The notes beneath the pieces were generated by a model. It searched no databases and had not been told where the DNA came from. It saw only the letters and a program-made list of their open reading frames with translations. From contig NZ_JAUSXM010000001.1 in assembly GCF_030815985.1 (NCBI RefSeq), forward strand, positions 744,001-808,000: a stretch of DNA of 64,000 bases. Reading direction: 5' to 3'. Positions 11,444 through 19,931 of this stretch are shown one piece after another; within the stretch, counting starts at the first letter, position 1; each line of letters starts with the position of its first letter. The position numbers and the translations under genes are program-made. This DNA is from Paenibacillus sp. W2I17. Lineage in GTDB: Bacteria > Bacillota > Bacilli > Paenibacillales > Paenibacillaceae.

Positions 11444-12777
11444 ATGAATTCTAATGATTCTCAATCATCAGAGCAAAGTGCTTATTTGAAAGAACTGAAC
11501 GCCCTATTTATCCCTTTGGATGGCATGGAGAATCTGGACCGCATGGTTGACGCGATCGGAGATGCAGATATTGTATTGCTCGGCGAAGCAAGCCATGGGA
11601 CAGCTGACTTCTACCGATATCGTGCCGAACTATCGAAGAGACTGATTGCAAGTAAGGGATTCAATATCATCGGCGTGGAGGGTGATTGGCCTGCTGCTTA
11701 TCGGCTGAACCGGTATGTGAAAGGAATGTCGGGATCCGATTCTTCGGCATCCGATGCACTGGGGGATTTTACCCGCTGGCCAACCTGGATGTGGGCGAAT
11801 ACGGATATTTGTGATTTTGCCGAGTGGCTGAAAGAGCATAATGCAGCGAATCACACTGAAAGCAGTGAAAGTCCGAAGGTTGGATTTTATGGTATAGACA
11901 TGTATTCATTGTGGGAATCGATGGAGGCCATTATCGGTTATTTGGAGGAAACAAAGTCTCCCCAACTGGAACAGGCACGCCGTACATACGCTTGTTTCGA
12001 TCCTTACAGTAAGGATCATCAGAGTTATGGCATCGCGGCAGGATTACTTTCGGAGAGCTGTGAGAATGAAGTGGTTGAACTGCTAAAACAAATGCAGAAC
12101 CGGCGCATGGCGTATCCGGGTAGTGAGGAAGAACTGAATGCTGAGGTCAATATGCTGGTTACTTCAAGCTCCGAGGCCTATTACCGTACGATGGTCCGAG
12201 GCGGTCAGGAATCCTGGAATGTTCGGGATAAACATATGGTTGAATCGCTAAAGAGAATCATGTCCTTTTATGGAAGATCTGCCAAAGCCATTGTCTGGGA
12301 GCACAATACGCATATTGGTGACGCGCGGGCAACGGATATGATACAGGATGGCATGGTGAATGTGGGTCAGCTGCTGCGAGAGGACCCGGAACACCGTGTG
12401 TTTGCCGTTGGCTTCGGAACCTATCAGGGTGAGGTACTCGCGGGAAGAGCTTGGGGAGATCCTGTGGAGAAAATGATTGTTCCACCTGGACAGCCAGGAA
12501 GCTGGGAGAGGATTACATGCACCGGGCAGGTGAAGGCCGGGATGGCCTGGTCATGCTCTCCGATACATCCTCCGTCTTGTATAAAGTCATTGGCCACCGT
12601 GCTATCGGTGTGGTATATAATCCTGATCATGAGCGCTACGGCAATTATGTACCTTCCAACATGGCGGATCGTTATGATGCGTTTATTCATATCGATCGGA
12701 CCAGCGCTCTTCAGCCACTGCAAGTGCATCAGCCCGTTGCAATAGAAGCTTTATTTCAACATAACGGATCTTCCTAA
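11444..12777 (+). pseudogene. erythromycin-esterase-family protein, frameshifted near the C terminus
   Basis: Residues 1-355 read in one frame with the family motifs GEASHGTADFYRYR, GVEGDWPAAYRLNRYV, FYGIDMYSLW and WEHNTHIGDARAT, including the Glu/His pairs thought to be catalytic in EreA/EreB-like enzymes. At about 12505-12515 the frame is lost by one missing base (GGGAGAGGATT); the true tail continues as DYMHRAGEGRDGLVMLSD and ends at 12777. Intact length would be about 444 residues, normal for the family. The as-read tail from 12515 to 12745 is nonsense. Start ATG follows GGAGGG. Most chromosomal members are not proven to hydrolyse macrolides, so resistance is not claimed. An assembly error is possible because the rest is well preserved. 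Confidence 0.75.
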
Positions 12778-12813
12778 ACGTCTGGGTGTCGAAGGCAGAT
12801 TCCAACATAAAAG

Positions 12814-12859
12814 CAGCAGTCTCTGAATCGTTCATTCGAAACGGGAGACTGCTGTTTTT
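12814..12859 (+). terminator. Rho-independent terminator after the esterase-like gene
   Basis: Stem CAGCAGTCTC / GAGACTGCTG followed by TTTTTA. Confidence 0.8.
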
Positions 12860-12860
12860 A

Positions 12861-12890
12861 TTGGACTATCGTTTAGCGTCAGTAAATGAA
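12861..12890. repeat. family-2 short repeat, diverged copy
   Basis: TTGGACTATCGTTTAGCGTCAGTAAATGA, directly after a terminator T run, resembles ATTGAGCTATCGTTTCCCGTTAGC at other sites. Confidence 0.4.
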
Positions 12891-12938
12891 TAAAGAACTA
12901 ACATGGTCAGCTCCTTCGAACTTAGTTCTGAATCTTAA

Positions 12939-13679
12939 CTATGAAAAATATCGTCTTATAAAATAACTTGGAGTACAGCTCCATGCGTGGCAATAGCTAT
13001 TGACCAAATTACTGCCGTAAGGAGAGAACGTTTTGTCTTCCGGGTCATAGAACTCCCAAAACGTGTCTGCTCCATTTTTCAGCATGCCGCCCCAATATTT
13101 TCGGATTTGTTCCATGGCTTTTTCCCTTTGCCCGCTCAGAACCAATGCATCTACGTAATGATGAACCATATACGGGGTGGCCATGCCAATGGCATTTTCG
13201 TTGCGTTCCAGTCGTTCGAGCAGCTTCCTGGCAAGAGGCGCATCAACAACCTCGGCAAGAATCATCCATACCTGAGATGCCCAGGACACCTGTCTCGCTT
13301 CCCACTAATGAAATATTCCTGTTCTTCGTCTCATAAATATCGTATTTGAACCCTAATCCAGGCCTCCTGCTCCGATTTTCCCAGATCATGGGCAATCTTC
13401 AACGCTCTTCTCATGTTGTAAATGAGCACTGCCTAGGCACCAGCCTGCTTGTTAAGTTCATCATGCCAGTCGAGGAAGCAATACCACGTGTCATCATCTT
13501 GTACAAGTCCATGCCCGTCTAGTCTGGCAAGTGAAATGTGAATCTGCTCGTATGCCACTGGCCAGAGTTCTTCCAGCGTATCCCGGTCCCCGTTCGCTTC
13601 GTAGTAATCGTACAGGGTTGCTATAAAGAATAACGCGTAGTCATATAGATAAATATCGTCCAAGTAAGGCTCAGGGTGC
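12939..13679 (-). pseudogene. C-terminal remnant of a GH78 alpha-L-rhamnosidase
   Basis: Three frame segments belong to one protein. KHPEPYLDDIYLYDYALFF to DWHDELNKQAGA (13433-13679) is followed by a TAG in place of a Gln codon; then YNMRRALKIAHDLG continues, a frameshift follows near 13310-13330, and WASQVWM to HAWSCTPSYFIRRYFS ends the protein. The alpha/alpha-barrel style (TFWEFYDPED, SYCHAWSCTPSYF) is that of bacterial GH78-like rhamnosidases. The N-terminal half is missing, replaced by a solute-binding-protein fragment at 13680. Confidence 0.7.
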
Positions 13680-14390
13680 TTCCGGTTTGTTGATAGTTGT
13701 CATTGACTTCCTTAGACAGTTCGTTCTCCATTTCTACGTCTTTGTACTCGCTGATGGAACTGTTGGCTTCTACAAATGCCTTAAAGAGATCTGATTCTCC
13801 ATCAAACAGGTAGTTCAGTACCTCCTTGGCAGCATCCAGATTTGCCGATTTCGCATTCAAAGCGTATCCCGCAGACGTTGCAGCTGATACAAACACAGGC
13901 TGTTCGGGCTCATTATCTGGCAAAGAGGCAAATCCTCTTGTAAATTTTGCAGCGCCTTTGGACGTCATGGAAGCATAATCCCATGTTCCGGTAAGGTCAT
14001 GGTTGCTTTCCCGTCGATGAACAGCTGTGCAGATTGGGCACTTCCAATGCCGAGCGAGTTTTTAACCACATAGTTTTTATCATAGAGCTCCTTGTACTTG
14101 GAGATGGTTTGAACCCACTTTGGGTAGGTCAGTGATTTTTCGCCGTTTTGCAGTTTGACATCGAAATCCATCTCATCCGGATACACGACATTGGTCGCAA
14201 TCGGATACATGCCGAATTGGATCATCCAAGGGTCCTTATCGCCCATCGCGATTGGAGTTACGCCTGCAGCCTGCAGCTTCTGGCACAATTCCAGGAAGAA
14301 AGGCCAATCCTTCGGAAACTCGGAATATCCTGCTTGCTGTAATAATTCCTTGTTGTAATAAACGACCTCCTTAATTAACAATCTACTCAT
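13680..14390 (-). pseudogene. sugar ABC solute-binding protein fragment (family 1)
   Basis: Two frames make one protein. VVYYNKELLQQAGYSEFPKDW to IDGKATMTL is followed by a frameshift near 13965-13985, then ASMTSKGAAKFTRGFASLP to NDNYQQTG. The motifs are those of family-1 extracellular sugar-binding proteins (YYNKELL, FIDGKATM, FxSLP). The signal peptide and first 130 or so residues are missing, cut close to a family-1 repeat at 14407. The C terminus runs straight into rhamnosidase sequence, so a deletion fused two genes of one sugar locus. Confidence 0.75.
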
Positions 14391-14406
14391 TCAACTCCAT
14401 CATATT

Positions 14407-14505
14407 TGTCTAATCGACTATGACACGATGTCCTTGTCCTCAGTTCGAGAAAAGCGCTTGTTTCATTAAATAAAAATCGCAATTTACGCGACTTTTTATG
14501 TTAAT
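14407..14505 (-). repeat. family-1 repeat, diverged copy
   Basis: TCTAATCGACTATGACACGATGTCCTTGTCC, an inverted half unit and a weak hairpin TCGCAATTTACGCGA with a T run on the wrong side for strong termination. Same order as full copies. Confidence 0.5.
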
Positions 14506-14556
14506 TTCTTTTGCCATGCGACATGAATTCCAGCATGATACTATTTAGATCCTTAC

Positions 14557-14703
14557 CTAATCGGAAATGACACAATGTTCTTGTCCTTTTCGGCAATGGT
14601 ACAATGTTCTTGTCCTCAGCAAGGGACAAGAACTTAGTTCCTTAAATCAAAAAAACCGCTATATAAGCGACTTTGAATGGAACAATGTTCTTGTCCCGCG
14701 ACA
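14557..14703 (-). repeat. family-1 repeat, copy C (long form)
   Basis: TAATCGGAAATGACACAATGTTCTTGTCC, a second unit, an inverted unit GGGACAAGAACTTAGTTCC, the hairpin (CGCTATATAAGCG) with a minus-strand T run, and a last unit ending TCCCGCGACA. Confidence 0.75.
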
Positions 14704-14788
14704 TTTCTATAGAACGTTGTGTTAAACGTCTATTTTTACCTTTGCATCCTACAGGTGCTGCAATAAACGCTTGCTATACTCGGTTCCT

Positions 14789-15274
14789 CTATGCGTTCTG
14801 TTTATCCTGCGAATGGGTCAACATTCGTGAGTGAGTCGTTCTTTCCTTAGTGTGTGCGGTTTTTGTTATTTTGTTATTGTTGCGTGCTCTGGTTAGGCTG
14901 CGATACGTTTCTCCATGCTGAACCATACCAATGAGAATACGAGCTAGCTTTCCAATAAGTTTAACATAGATTGCATCTTGCCCATCCCCCTTTTTCACAT
15001 TCTGCTTATGCCAGCGCTTGAAGTCCGGTTGGTGACGCGCAAGCTGGAGTACCGCCAGAAACAAATACTTTCGCAGCATGCTGTCCCCGCGCAATATTAC
15101 GGTTGAACGCAAGACCGCTTCTCTGGCTTTCTCAAAAACTCCATTGCTCTTCCTGCATGATCTCGCTCGATGACCTTGTATACACGGGACGGTGGATAGC
15201 AAGAAAGGATGGGATCGTCCTTCCATAAGGAACCATCGATGGGCATTCTGGAATGGACACCAACCTCCTTCCAA
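14789..15274 (-). pseudogene. IS110-family transposase, C-terminal remnant
   Basis: From about 15091 down, the frame reads RGDSMLRKYLFLAVLQLARHQPDF, FKRWHKQNVKKG and DAIYVKLIGKLARILIGMVQ. This is the C-terminal transposase_20 region of IS110 transposases (KRG...LRxxLxxAA, then a VAxxRKLxxxIxxML helix). The first 60 codons do not fit and the N-terminal DEDD domain is absent. An N-terminal piece of the same family lies at 17402 in the same orientation, on the far side of the sigma-factor gene. Confidence 0.65.
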
Positions 15275-15343
15275 TGCTGTTCTACGTCCGCAGGCTTTTG
15301 AATGCCTTCCAGCCCTTAGTTTCGGGCTAGATGTTTTTGTTTG

Positions 15344-17320
15344 TCAGTAAAAAGTATTTTCGTATAACTTCCCTGTATGCGCATCAAGCACTTCGGGCGT
15401 CCGCTCGTGCTCGCTACCAATCATTCGATACACTAGTTCGTACGGGGCCTCTTCCGCCCTAGCATTGTGCATCCGTTCCCATTGCAGACGCAGCTTGGCC
15501 TGTGCCGTCCATCGGAGGATGGCTGTCTGGTAATCAAATGAAGGCACGGTCTCCAGCTTCTTTAACTGTTCTGGCCTTATGGAGGGGGACATCAAACTTT
15601 TGACCCTCCCATTAGAGCGGTCAACAGCTAGCTGATAGCATTCATCCCTGACAGATACGTCTTGAACATATACACCAAAGCGAATGATTTCCAAACGATC
15701 TTCGTCGTGGGTCTCTTCAGTTAGAAGCTTGAGATACGGCAACATTTCGGCTGCTAGTCCTCGGACATAGTCCATAGCTACTTCTATACATGCGTCTCGA
15801 TCCCAGGTTAATGGAGCTAGTTGATCTGGCTTACCATGCGAAACAAAGTCAATCAGTTGTCCGGTTTGGCTGTCTACTCGCGCCTTGACCGCTCCCTCCA
15901 TCTGATCAGCCCAATAGGCCTTCCAAGACCGGTCATTCTTGGCTGGACGCTCTTCATTCTGTTGCTTCCACACCATCAACTTGGTGTTCGAGCCAATATT
16001 GTCGTCTTGTACTAACTGAAATTGGTCGTTGTCTACGCCAATCCACTCTTCTAGGCTTCGTGCGGGCGGGAACTCACCTGGCCACTCGTCCAGAGTTCTT
16101 GGGTCAGAGGGGACAGCTTCTGCCCTATAGGCTGTCGGAACTTCCTCCTGTGATGATGCAGTATAGATTAGCCCTCTACTTCGGGGGGCGTAAACAAGAT
16201 GGACCTGATCGTCACCATCCGTGTACACGGCTTTGTCCAACACGCAATATTCCACATGTAGCAAAAAATTCGCCTTCATACACGCCATCTGTTCCTCTTC
16301 TGGTGTGATCATGGTTGGGAGTGCTGGCCCTGGAACGGTTCCGTAGTACCTAAATGCGACCACTCGACCGCTGGGGTGAACCATAATCAGGCATCCCGTC
16401 TCAGGAAGCGGCAGCCCCATCGCCTTCTGCTGTCGTGTGTAACCAAACATCCCTTCCATCCAATCCATCTCACAATACGGAAAATCACGCAGTGCGCCGG
16501 GATAATGATCTTCCAGGAATTGCTCTGCCTGCTGTTTGAGCTCCTCCTCAGATATCCGTGTCTCGTTGTCCAATGAGGCCCAGGAAATGGCATAGTCTAG
16601 CAAGTTGCCGTCCCTGGAGAGCGTGGCAGAAACGGCGTCATCACTCCCCGTTTTAACCCATAAGAATCCCGCTTCTCCCTTCCCTGTTCCCCTCATGGTG
16701 TTCTCTTGATAGTCATTGACGATCAGATCATAATCCCGTGAAACGGCAAACTGGTGCTCTGCCTGTTGTCTTAACTGCAGGCGTAATGTATCCAGGTCTC
16801 GTTCGAGAAAATCTTGAGTCATTTCGTTGCGCAAATGTTCCAGCCCCTTCCGTAATTGTGTTTTTACAGTACCTAATGGCATATCCAGGAGATGGGCGAT
16901 TTGCTGCTGGGTCAGGTCCTTCTTATATTTTAAGAACAGGAGCTGACGCAGCTTCGGATTCAGACTGGCCAATGCACGCTCCAGATCCAGGGTTTGATCG
17001 ATATCATTAACGACCAATGGCTCTTGCGCCTGCGGGTCTTCGCTCAGGTGAACACGCTTGGATTTCTCCAAATGATTGAGCGCCCGGTTCACCACAATTC
17101 TGGTAAGCCAGCTCTCAAACGCTTCGGCTTGCTGTAGCGTTTGCAGTGACTCATAAGCCTTAACCAGGGCATCCTGAACGATATCCTCCGCATCTTTGGA
17201 CTCCCGTACATAATGGCGAGCCACTCGGTGCAGCTTATCCGTTCGATCCTTTATAAGAGAAACGAAGGCATCGTGATCTCCGTTTTGTGCGGCGTTGATT
17301 TGTTGCTGTGCATCGATCAT
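15344..17320 (-). CDS. ECF sigma factor with large PepSY/YcdB-like C-terminal extension
   Basis: 658 residues, against about 170-190 for an ordinary ECF sigma factor. Residues 1-90 are region 2 (DAFVSLIKDRTDKLHRVARHYV, DAEDIVQDALVKAYESL, SWLTRIVVNRALNHL). Residues 110-166 are region 4 (LRQLLFLKYKKDLTQQQIAHLL, MPLGTVKTQLRKGLEHLR). The remaining 490 residues are soluble, with no membrane helix, and contain repeated DxxTGxxxxF-type turns (VDSQTGQLIDFVS, VDRSNGRVKSL, LDAHTGKLYENTF) as in PepSY/YcdB-YcdC domains. No anti-sigma gene is next to it, so the extension may itself control the sigma part; that is inference. Start ATG at 17320 after CAGGAGGTG. IS110 remnants flank both sides. Confidence 0.8.
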   Translation of the reverse strand: MIDAQQQINAAQNGDHDAFVSLIKDRTDKLHRVARHYVRESKDAEDIVQDALVKAYESLQTLQQAEAFESWLTRIVVNRALNHLEKSKRVHLSEDPQAQEPLVVNDIDQTLDLERALASLNPKLRQLLFLKYKKDLTQQQIAHLLDMPLGTVKTQLRKGLEHLRNEMTQDFLERDLDTLRLQLRQQAEHQFAVSRDYDLIVNDYQENTMRGTGKGEAGFLWVKTGSDDAVSATLSRDGNLLDYAISWASLDNETRISEEELKQQAEQFLEDHYPGALRDFPYCEMDWMEGMFGYTRQQKAMGLPLPETGCLIMVHPSGRVVAFRYYGTVPGPALPTMITPEEEQMACMKANFLLHVEYCVLDKAVYTDGDDQVHLVYAPRSRGLIYTASSQEEVPTAYRAEAVPSDPRTLDEWPGEFPPARSLEEWIGVDNDQFQLVQDDNIGSNTKLMVWKQQNEERPAKNDRSWKAYWADQMEGAVKARVDSQTGQLIDFVSHGKPDQLAPLTWDRDACIEVAMDYVRGLAAEMLPYLKLLTEETHDEDRLEIIRFGVYVQDVSVRDECYQLAVDRSNGRVKSLMSPSIRPEQLKKLETVPSFDYQTAILRWTAQAKLRLQWERMHNARAEEAPYELVYRMIGSEHERTPEVLDAHTGKLYENTFY

Positions 17321-17401
17321 TGTCGTTCACCTCCTGTTATATAGACAGCTAACTCGGGGGTTTGGATTTAATTAATGTAACATTATTCTGGAACTGACCG
17401 A

Positions 17402-17653
17402 TCAAGTGACCACCCGCATGCGGCAAGCACGGGTGCCAAGGAGTACGTCACTCTTGGCGTGTTCCTGCTGAAGCTCCTTCATCCACTGAAGCAGTTCTTC
17501 CAGCCCGGTACGGGTATTGGAGAACTCACAGTCCTTTCCCCGTTCGATCCCCCGGTAATCGATGGCGCGAGCGACATGGATTTCTTTCGCAATATCCTCA
17601 TGGGTTCCACGCCCTTGAACGTACACCCAAATCATCAATCTTCCATTGTCCAT
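17402..17653 (-). pseudogene. IS110-family transposase, N-terminal remnant
   Basis: The middle of the frame (IAKEIHVARAIDYRGIERGK, TGLEELLQWMKELQQEH, DVLLG) is the start of the DEDD domain of IS110 transposases, where the conserved sequence is GIDVAKxxHxA. The first Asp is altered (EDIAKE) and the frame is lost after DVLLG. Only about 60 residues survive. Confidence 0.7.
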
Positions 17654-17734
17654 CCACTAATTTGGCCTTAATGATATAAGGCTAACATACTAATATTGGT
17701 TTGGCCTTCCTGATCGGTATTCGTGAGTACTTTT

Positions 17735-17895
17735 TTAGTTCCCGGCTGAAATAATTTCTTCTAATTTGATCCAACTGTAATCCTCGATTCTCCTGTTGGG
17801 TTTTTCAATTGATGTAACAACCCCGCGCATAACTTCATCGTCGAACGAATTGAATACAGTCAACGTGATAGATCTACGAAAACACGTTACATGCA
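17735..17895 (-). pseudogene. YolD-like protein remnant
   Basis: A minus frame right after the histidine-kinase stop reads LTVFNSFDDEVMRGVVTSIE followed by NRRIEDYSWIKLEEIISAGN and a stop. This fits the second half of YolD-like proteins (xGxVxxID...RIxxxDxxxWIxxxDIIxI). YolD genes normally sit beside a Y-family polymerase (UvrX), which is absent. Probably a fragment. Confidence 0.4.
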
Positions 17896-17906
17896 ATTTT
17901 AGTCAG

Positions 17907-19223
17907 CTATTTAAAAGCTCGACTTATTTTAAATTTCAGGATAATCCTGTAATTCTCTTGATCTTCAGATGAAGAGAATTGTCCTATCATCCGATGCATA
18001 ACTTTTTCTATGATTTTTTCACCCAATTTATAACTTTCTACAGATTCATTATTTATTTTTAATTTGTTTTCTACAAAAATCACAAAATGATGATCTTCTA
18101 TATAAGTAAATAAATTAATTTTTTGCTCTCGATCTGCATATTTTAGTATGTTCGACAGAAAATTATCAAATACACGTCCAATATTTTCTATATCCACAAT
18201 AATTATGACATCCGTAGGGGAGGCATTTACAAGCACCTGAAATCCTTCCGCTCTAAGTACAGCTGTAATATCTGACAATACATCATGAATTGATTCCCGT
18301 ACTGAAAGGGTTACTAAGTCTGCCTCCCTCTCTTTATCTAATAAAAAATATGAAAACAGATCGTCTGTACGATTCTTAAGTTGGAGAGCCTTTTGATACG
18401 CACTCTCGATCTGATACCTTGTTTCTACACATAAATCTTCTGGTGTATTACGGGCAAACTCTAAATACATGATGAGAGATGTCAGTGGCGTACGCATATC
18501 GTGAGACATTTCGGTTGCAAGATTTCTACTCTCATTTTGCAAATTTTCTATCCTTTCTAACCTGCCTAAAAATGCTTTACGTAGTTCCTCTATACTTTCC
18601 GCAATCATCGCCAATTCATCATACCCTCGTACCGTTATAGAATAGTCTAATGAGCCGCCTTCAAGGATATGAATTTCTTTATTAATTGTGCGTAAATATT
18701 TGATCCCTCTACGTATTCCAAATAAAACAATGGTTATAAATAACATTGCGGACAGCAATATTTCAAGCATGTAGGCCACATTATAGTAGTGGGAAAAATA
18801 AAATCCATAGATTGAAACGTTACCTGTCCCATCCTTAAATTGTACTGGGTAAGAGTTCCGTCGATCATAATCAGTTTCAGGCTGACTTCCATATGCTCCT
18901 TCGTCATCAGCATGGTACAAGGAATCATATTGAAGCACCTGGTTCTGAAATACGTATAAAAATAAATTACTCTTCTGACTTTTAATCCAGTCTGAAAACG
19001 CAATACGATCTGTCGTTGACAGATCGTTTGCTGAAACATATTCTGAAAATTTTTGGACGTAAACTTGAGATTCGGACTTTAAACGCTCATCAGAAGTAAA
19101 ATAATGATCCATAACCCGATTGCTTATGGACTGCAAAAGTAAAAAACAAAGAACACTTATGGTGAGAGCAATAATTATTAAAATAGTCAACTTTTTAGTT
19201 ATAGTAAGTTTATGAGTGGCCAA
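17907..19223 (-). CDS. sensor histidine kinase (OmpR-partner type)
   Basis: 438 residues: first membrane helix about 11-30, an extracytoplasmic loop of about 120 residues, second helix about 153-170, HAMP region (RRGIKYLRTINKEI to 220), HisKA with phospho-acceptor His241 in EMSHDMRTPLTSL, and HATPase with N box DNFLSNILKYA. It overlaps the response-regulator gene by 14 bp, so the two are translationally coupled. Known role: it senses an outside or membrane signal and phosphorylates its partner. It resembles VanS-like kinases in general build, but no van genes are present. Confidence 0.9.
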   Translation of the reverse strand: MATHKLTITKKLTILIIIALTISVLCFLLLQSISNRVMDHYFTSDERLKSESQVYVQKFSEYVSANDLSTTDRIAFSDWIKSQKSNLFLYVFQNQVLQYDSLYHADDEGAYGSQPETDYDRRNSYPVQFKDGTGNVSIYGFYFSHYYNVAYMLEILLSAMLFITIVLFGIRRGIKYLRTINKEIHILEGGSLDYSITVRGYDELAMIAESIEELRKAFLGRLERIENLQNESRNLATEMSHDMRTPLTSLIMYLEFARNTPEDLCVETRYQIESAYQKALQLKNRTDDLFSYFLLDKEREADLVTLSVRESIHDVLSDITAVLRAEGFQVLVNASPTDVIIIVDIENIGRVFDNFLSNILKYADREQKINLFTYIEDHHFVIFVENKLKINNESVESYKLGEKIIEKVMHRMIGQFSSSEDQENYRIILKFKISRAFK

Positions 19224-19905
19224 AACGGTAACCTCTTCCCCATTCCGTTAAGATATACGCTGGTTTTGCTGGATCTTCTTCGATTTTCAATCGTAATTTT
19301 CGGATGTGTACTACTACCGTATTATTTGAACTGTAGAAATAAGGTTCCTTCCAAATACTCTCATATATATTTTGGGCAGAGAAAATTTTATTTCTTCTGG
19401 TCATCAACAGTTTAAGTAGACCGTACTCCAGATCGGAAAGCTCAATCTTCTGACTGCCTTTCCATACATCGTTAAATTGTTCACTTACTTTTAAGCTTCC
19501 TCCGATAAGAAATGTTTCGCCATAATCCTTTTTATCCTGATAAATCGTATACCTACGCAACAAAGCAATAACTCTTGCCAGAAGCTCCTGTTCAGAAAAA
19601 GGTTTAGTTAAGTAATCATCTCCACCAGCAAGCAAACCTTCCGTTTTGTCCAAAGTTCCGGATTTAGCAGTTAGAAAAAGAATAGGAACATTGTATCGTT
19701 CTCTGATTCGTATACAAGCCTCCAGTCCGTTTATTCCAGGCATCATAATATCCAGAATCACCAAATCCAATGACTCATTTACTAATTCAATTCCCTGTTC
19801 TCCATCTTTAGCTGTTGTTACTTCATAACCTTCACGGACAAGAGACATACGTAGCAGATCACGAATTTCCTGATCATCTTCAACCACTAAAATCCGGCTT
19901 GTCAT
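19210..19905 (-). CDS. response regulator, OmpR/PhoB family
   Basis: 231 residues. The receiver domain has acidic Glu9-Asp10-Asp11 (VVEDDQ), phospho-acceptor Asp52 (VILDIMMPG), Thr (LFLTAKS) and Lys (DDYLTKPF). The winged-helix output domain at 130-228 ends YILTEWGRGYRFG. It lies 26 bp after the amidinotransferase stop and overlaps the kinase, so all three are probably one transcript. The likely target is this operon; a binding site was not identified. Confidence 0.92.
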   Translation of the reverse strand: MTSRILVVEDDQEIRDLLRMSLVREGYEVTTAKDGEQGIELVNESLDLVILDIMMPGINGLEACIRIRERYNVPILFLTAKSGTLDKTEGLLAGGDDYLTKPFSEQELLARVIALLRRYTIYQDKKDYGETFLIGGSLKVSEQFNDVWKGSQKIELSDLEYGLLKLLMTRRNKIFSAQNIYESIWKEPYFYSSNNTVVVHIRKLRLKIEEDPAKPAYILTEWGRGYRFGHS

Positions 19906-19931
19906 AGTTCACCTCATACTTGATTTAACTT

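Noticed and set aside
17907..19905. VanRS-type vancomycin-resistance sensor pair
   Set aside because: Only the general architecture agrees. No vanH, vanA, vanX or related genes are in the window; the partner gene is an amidinotransferase.
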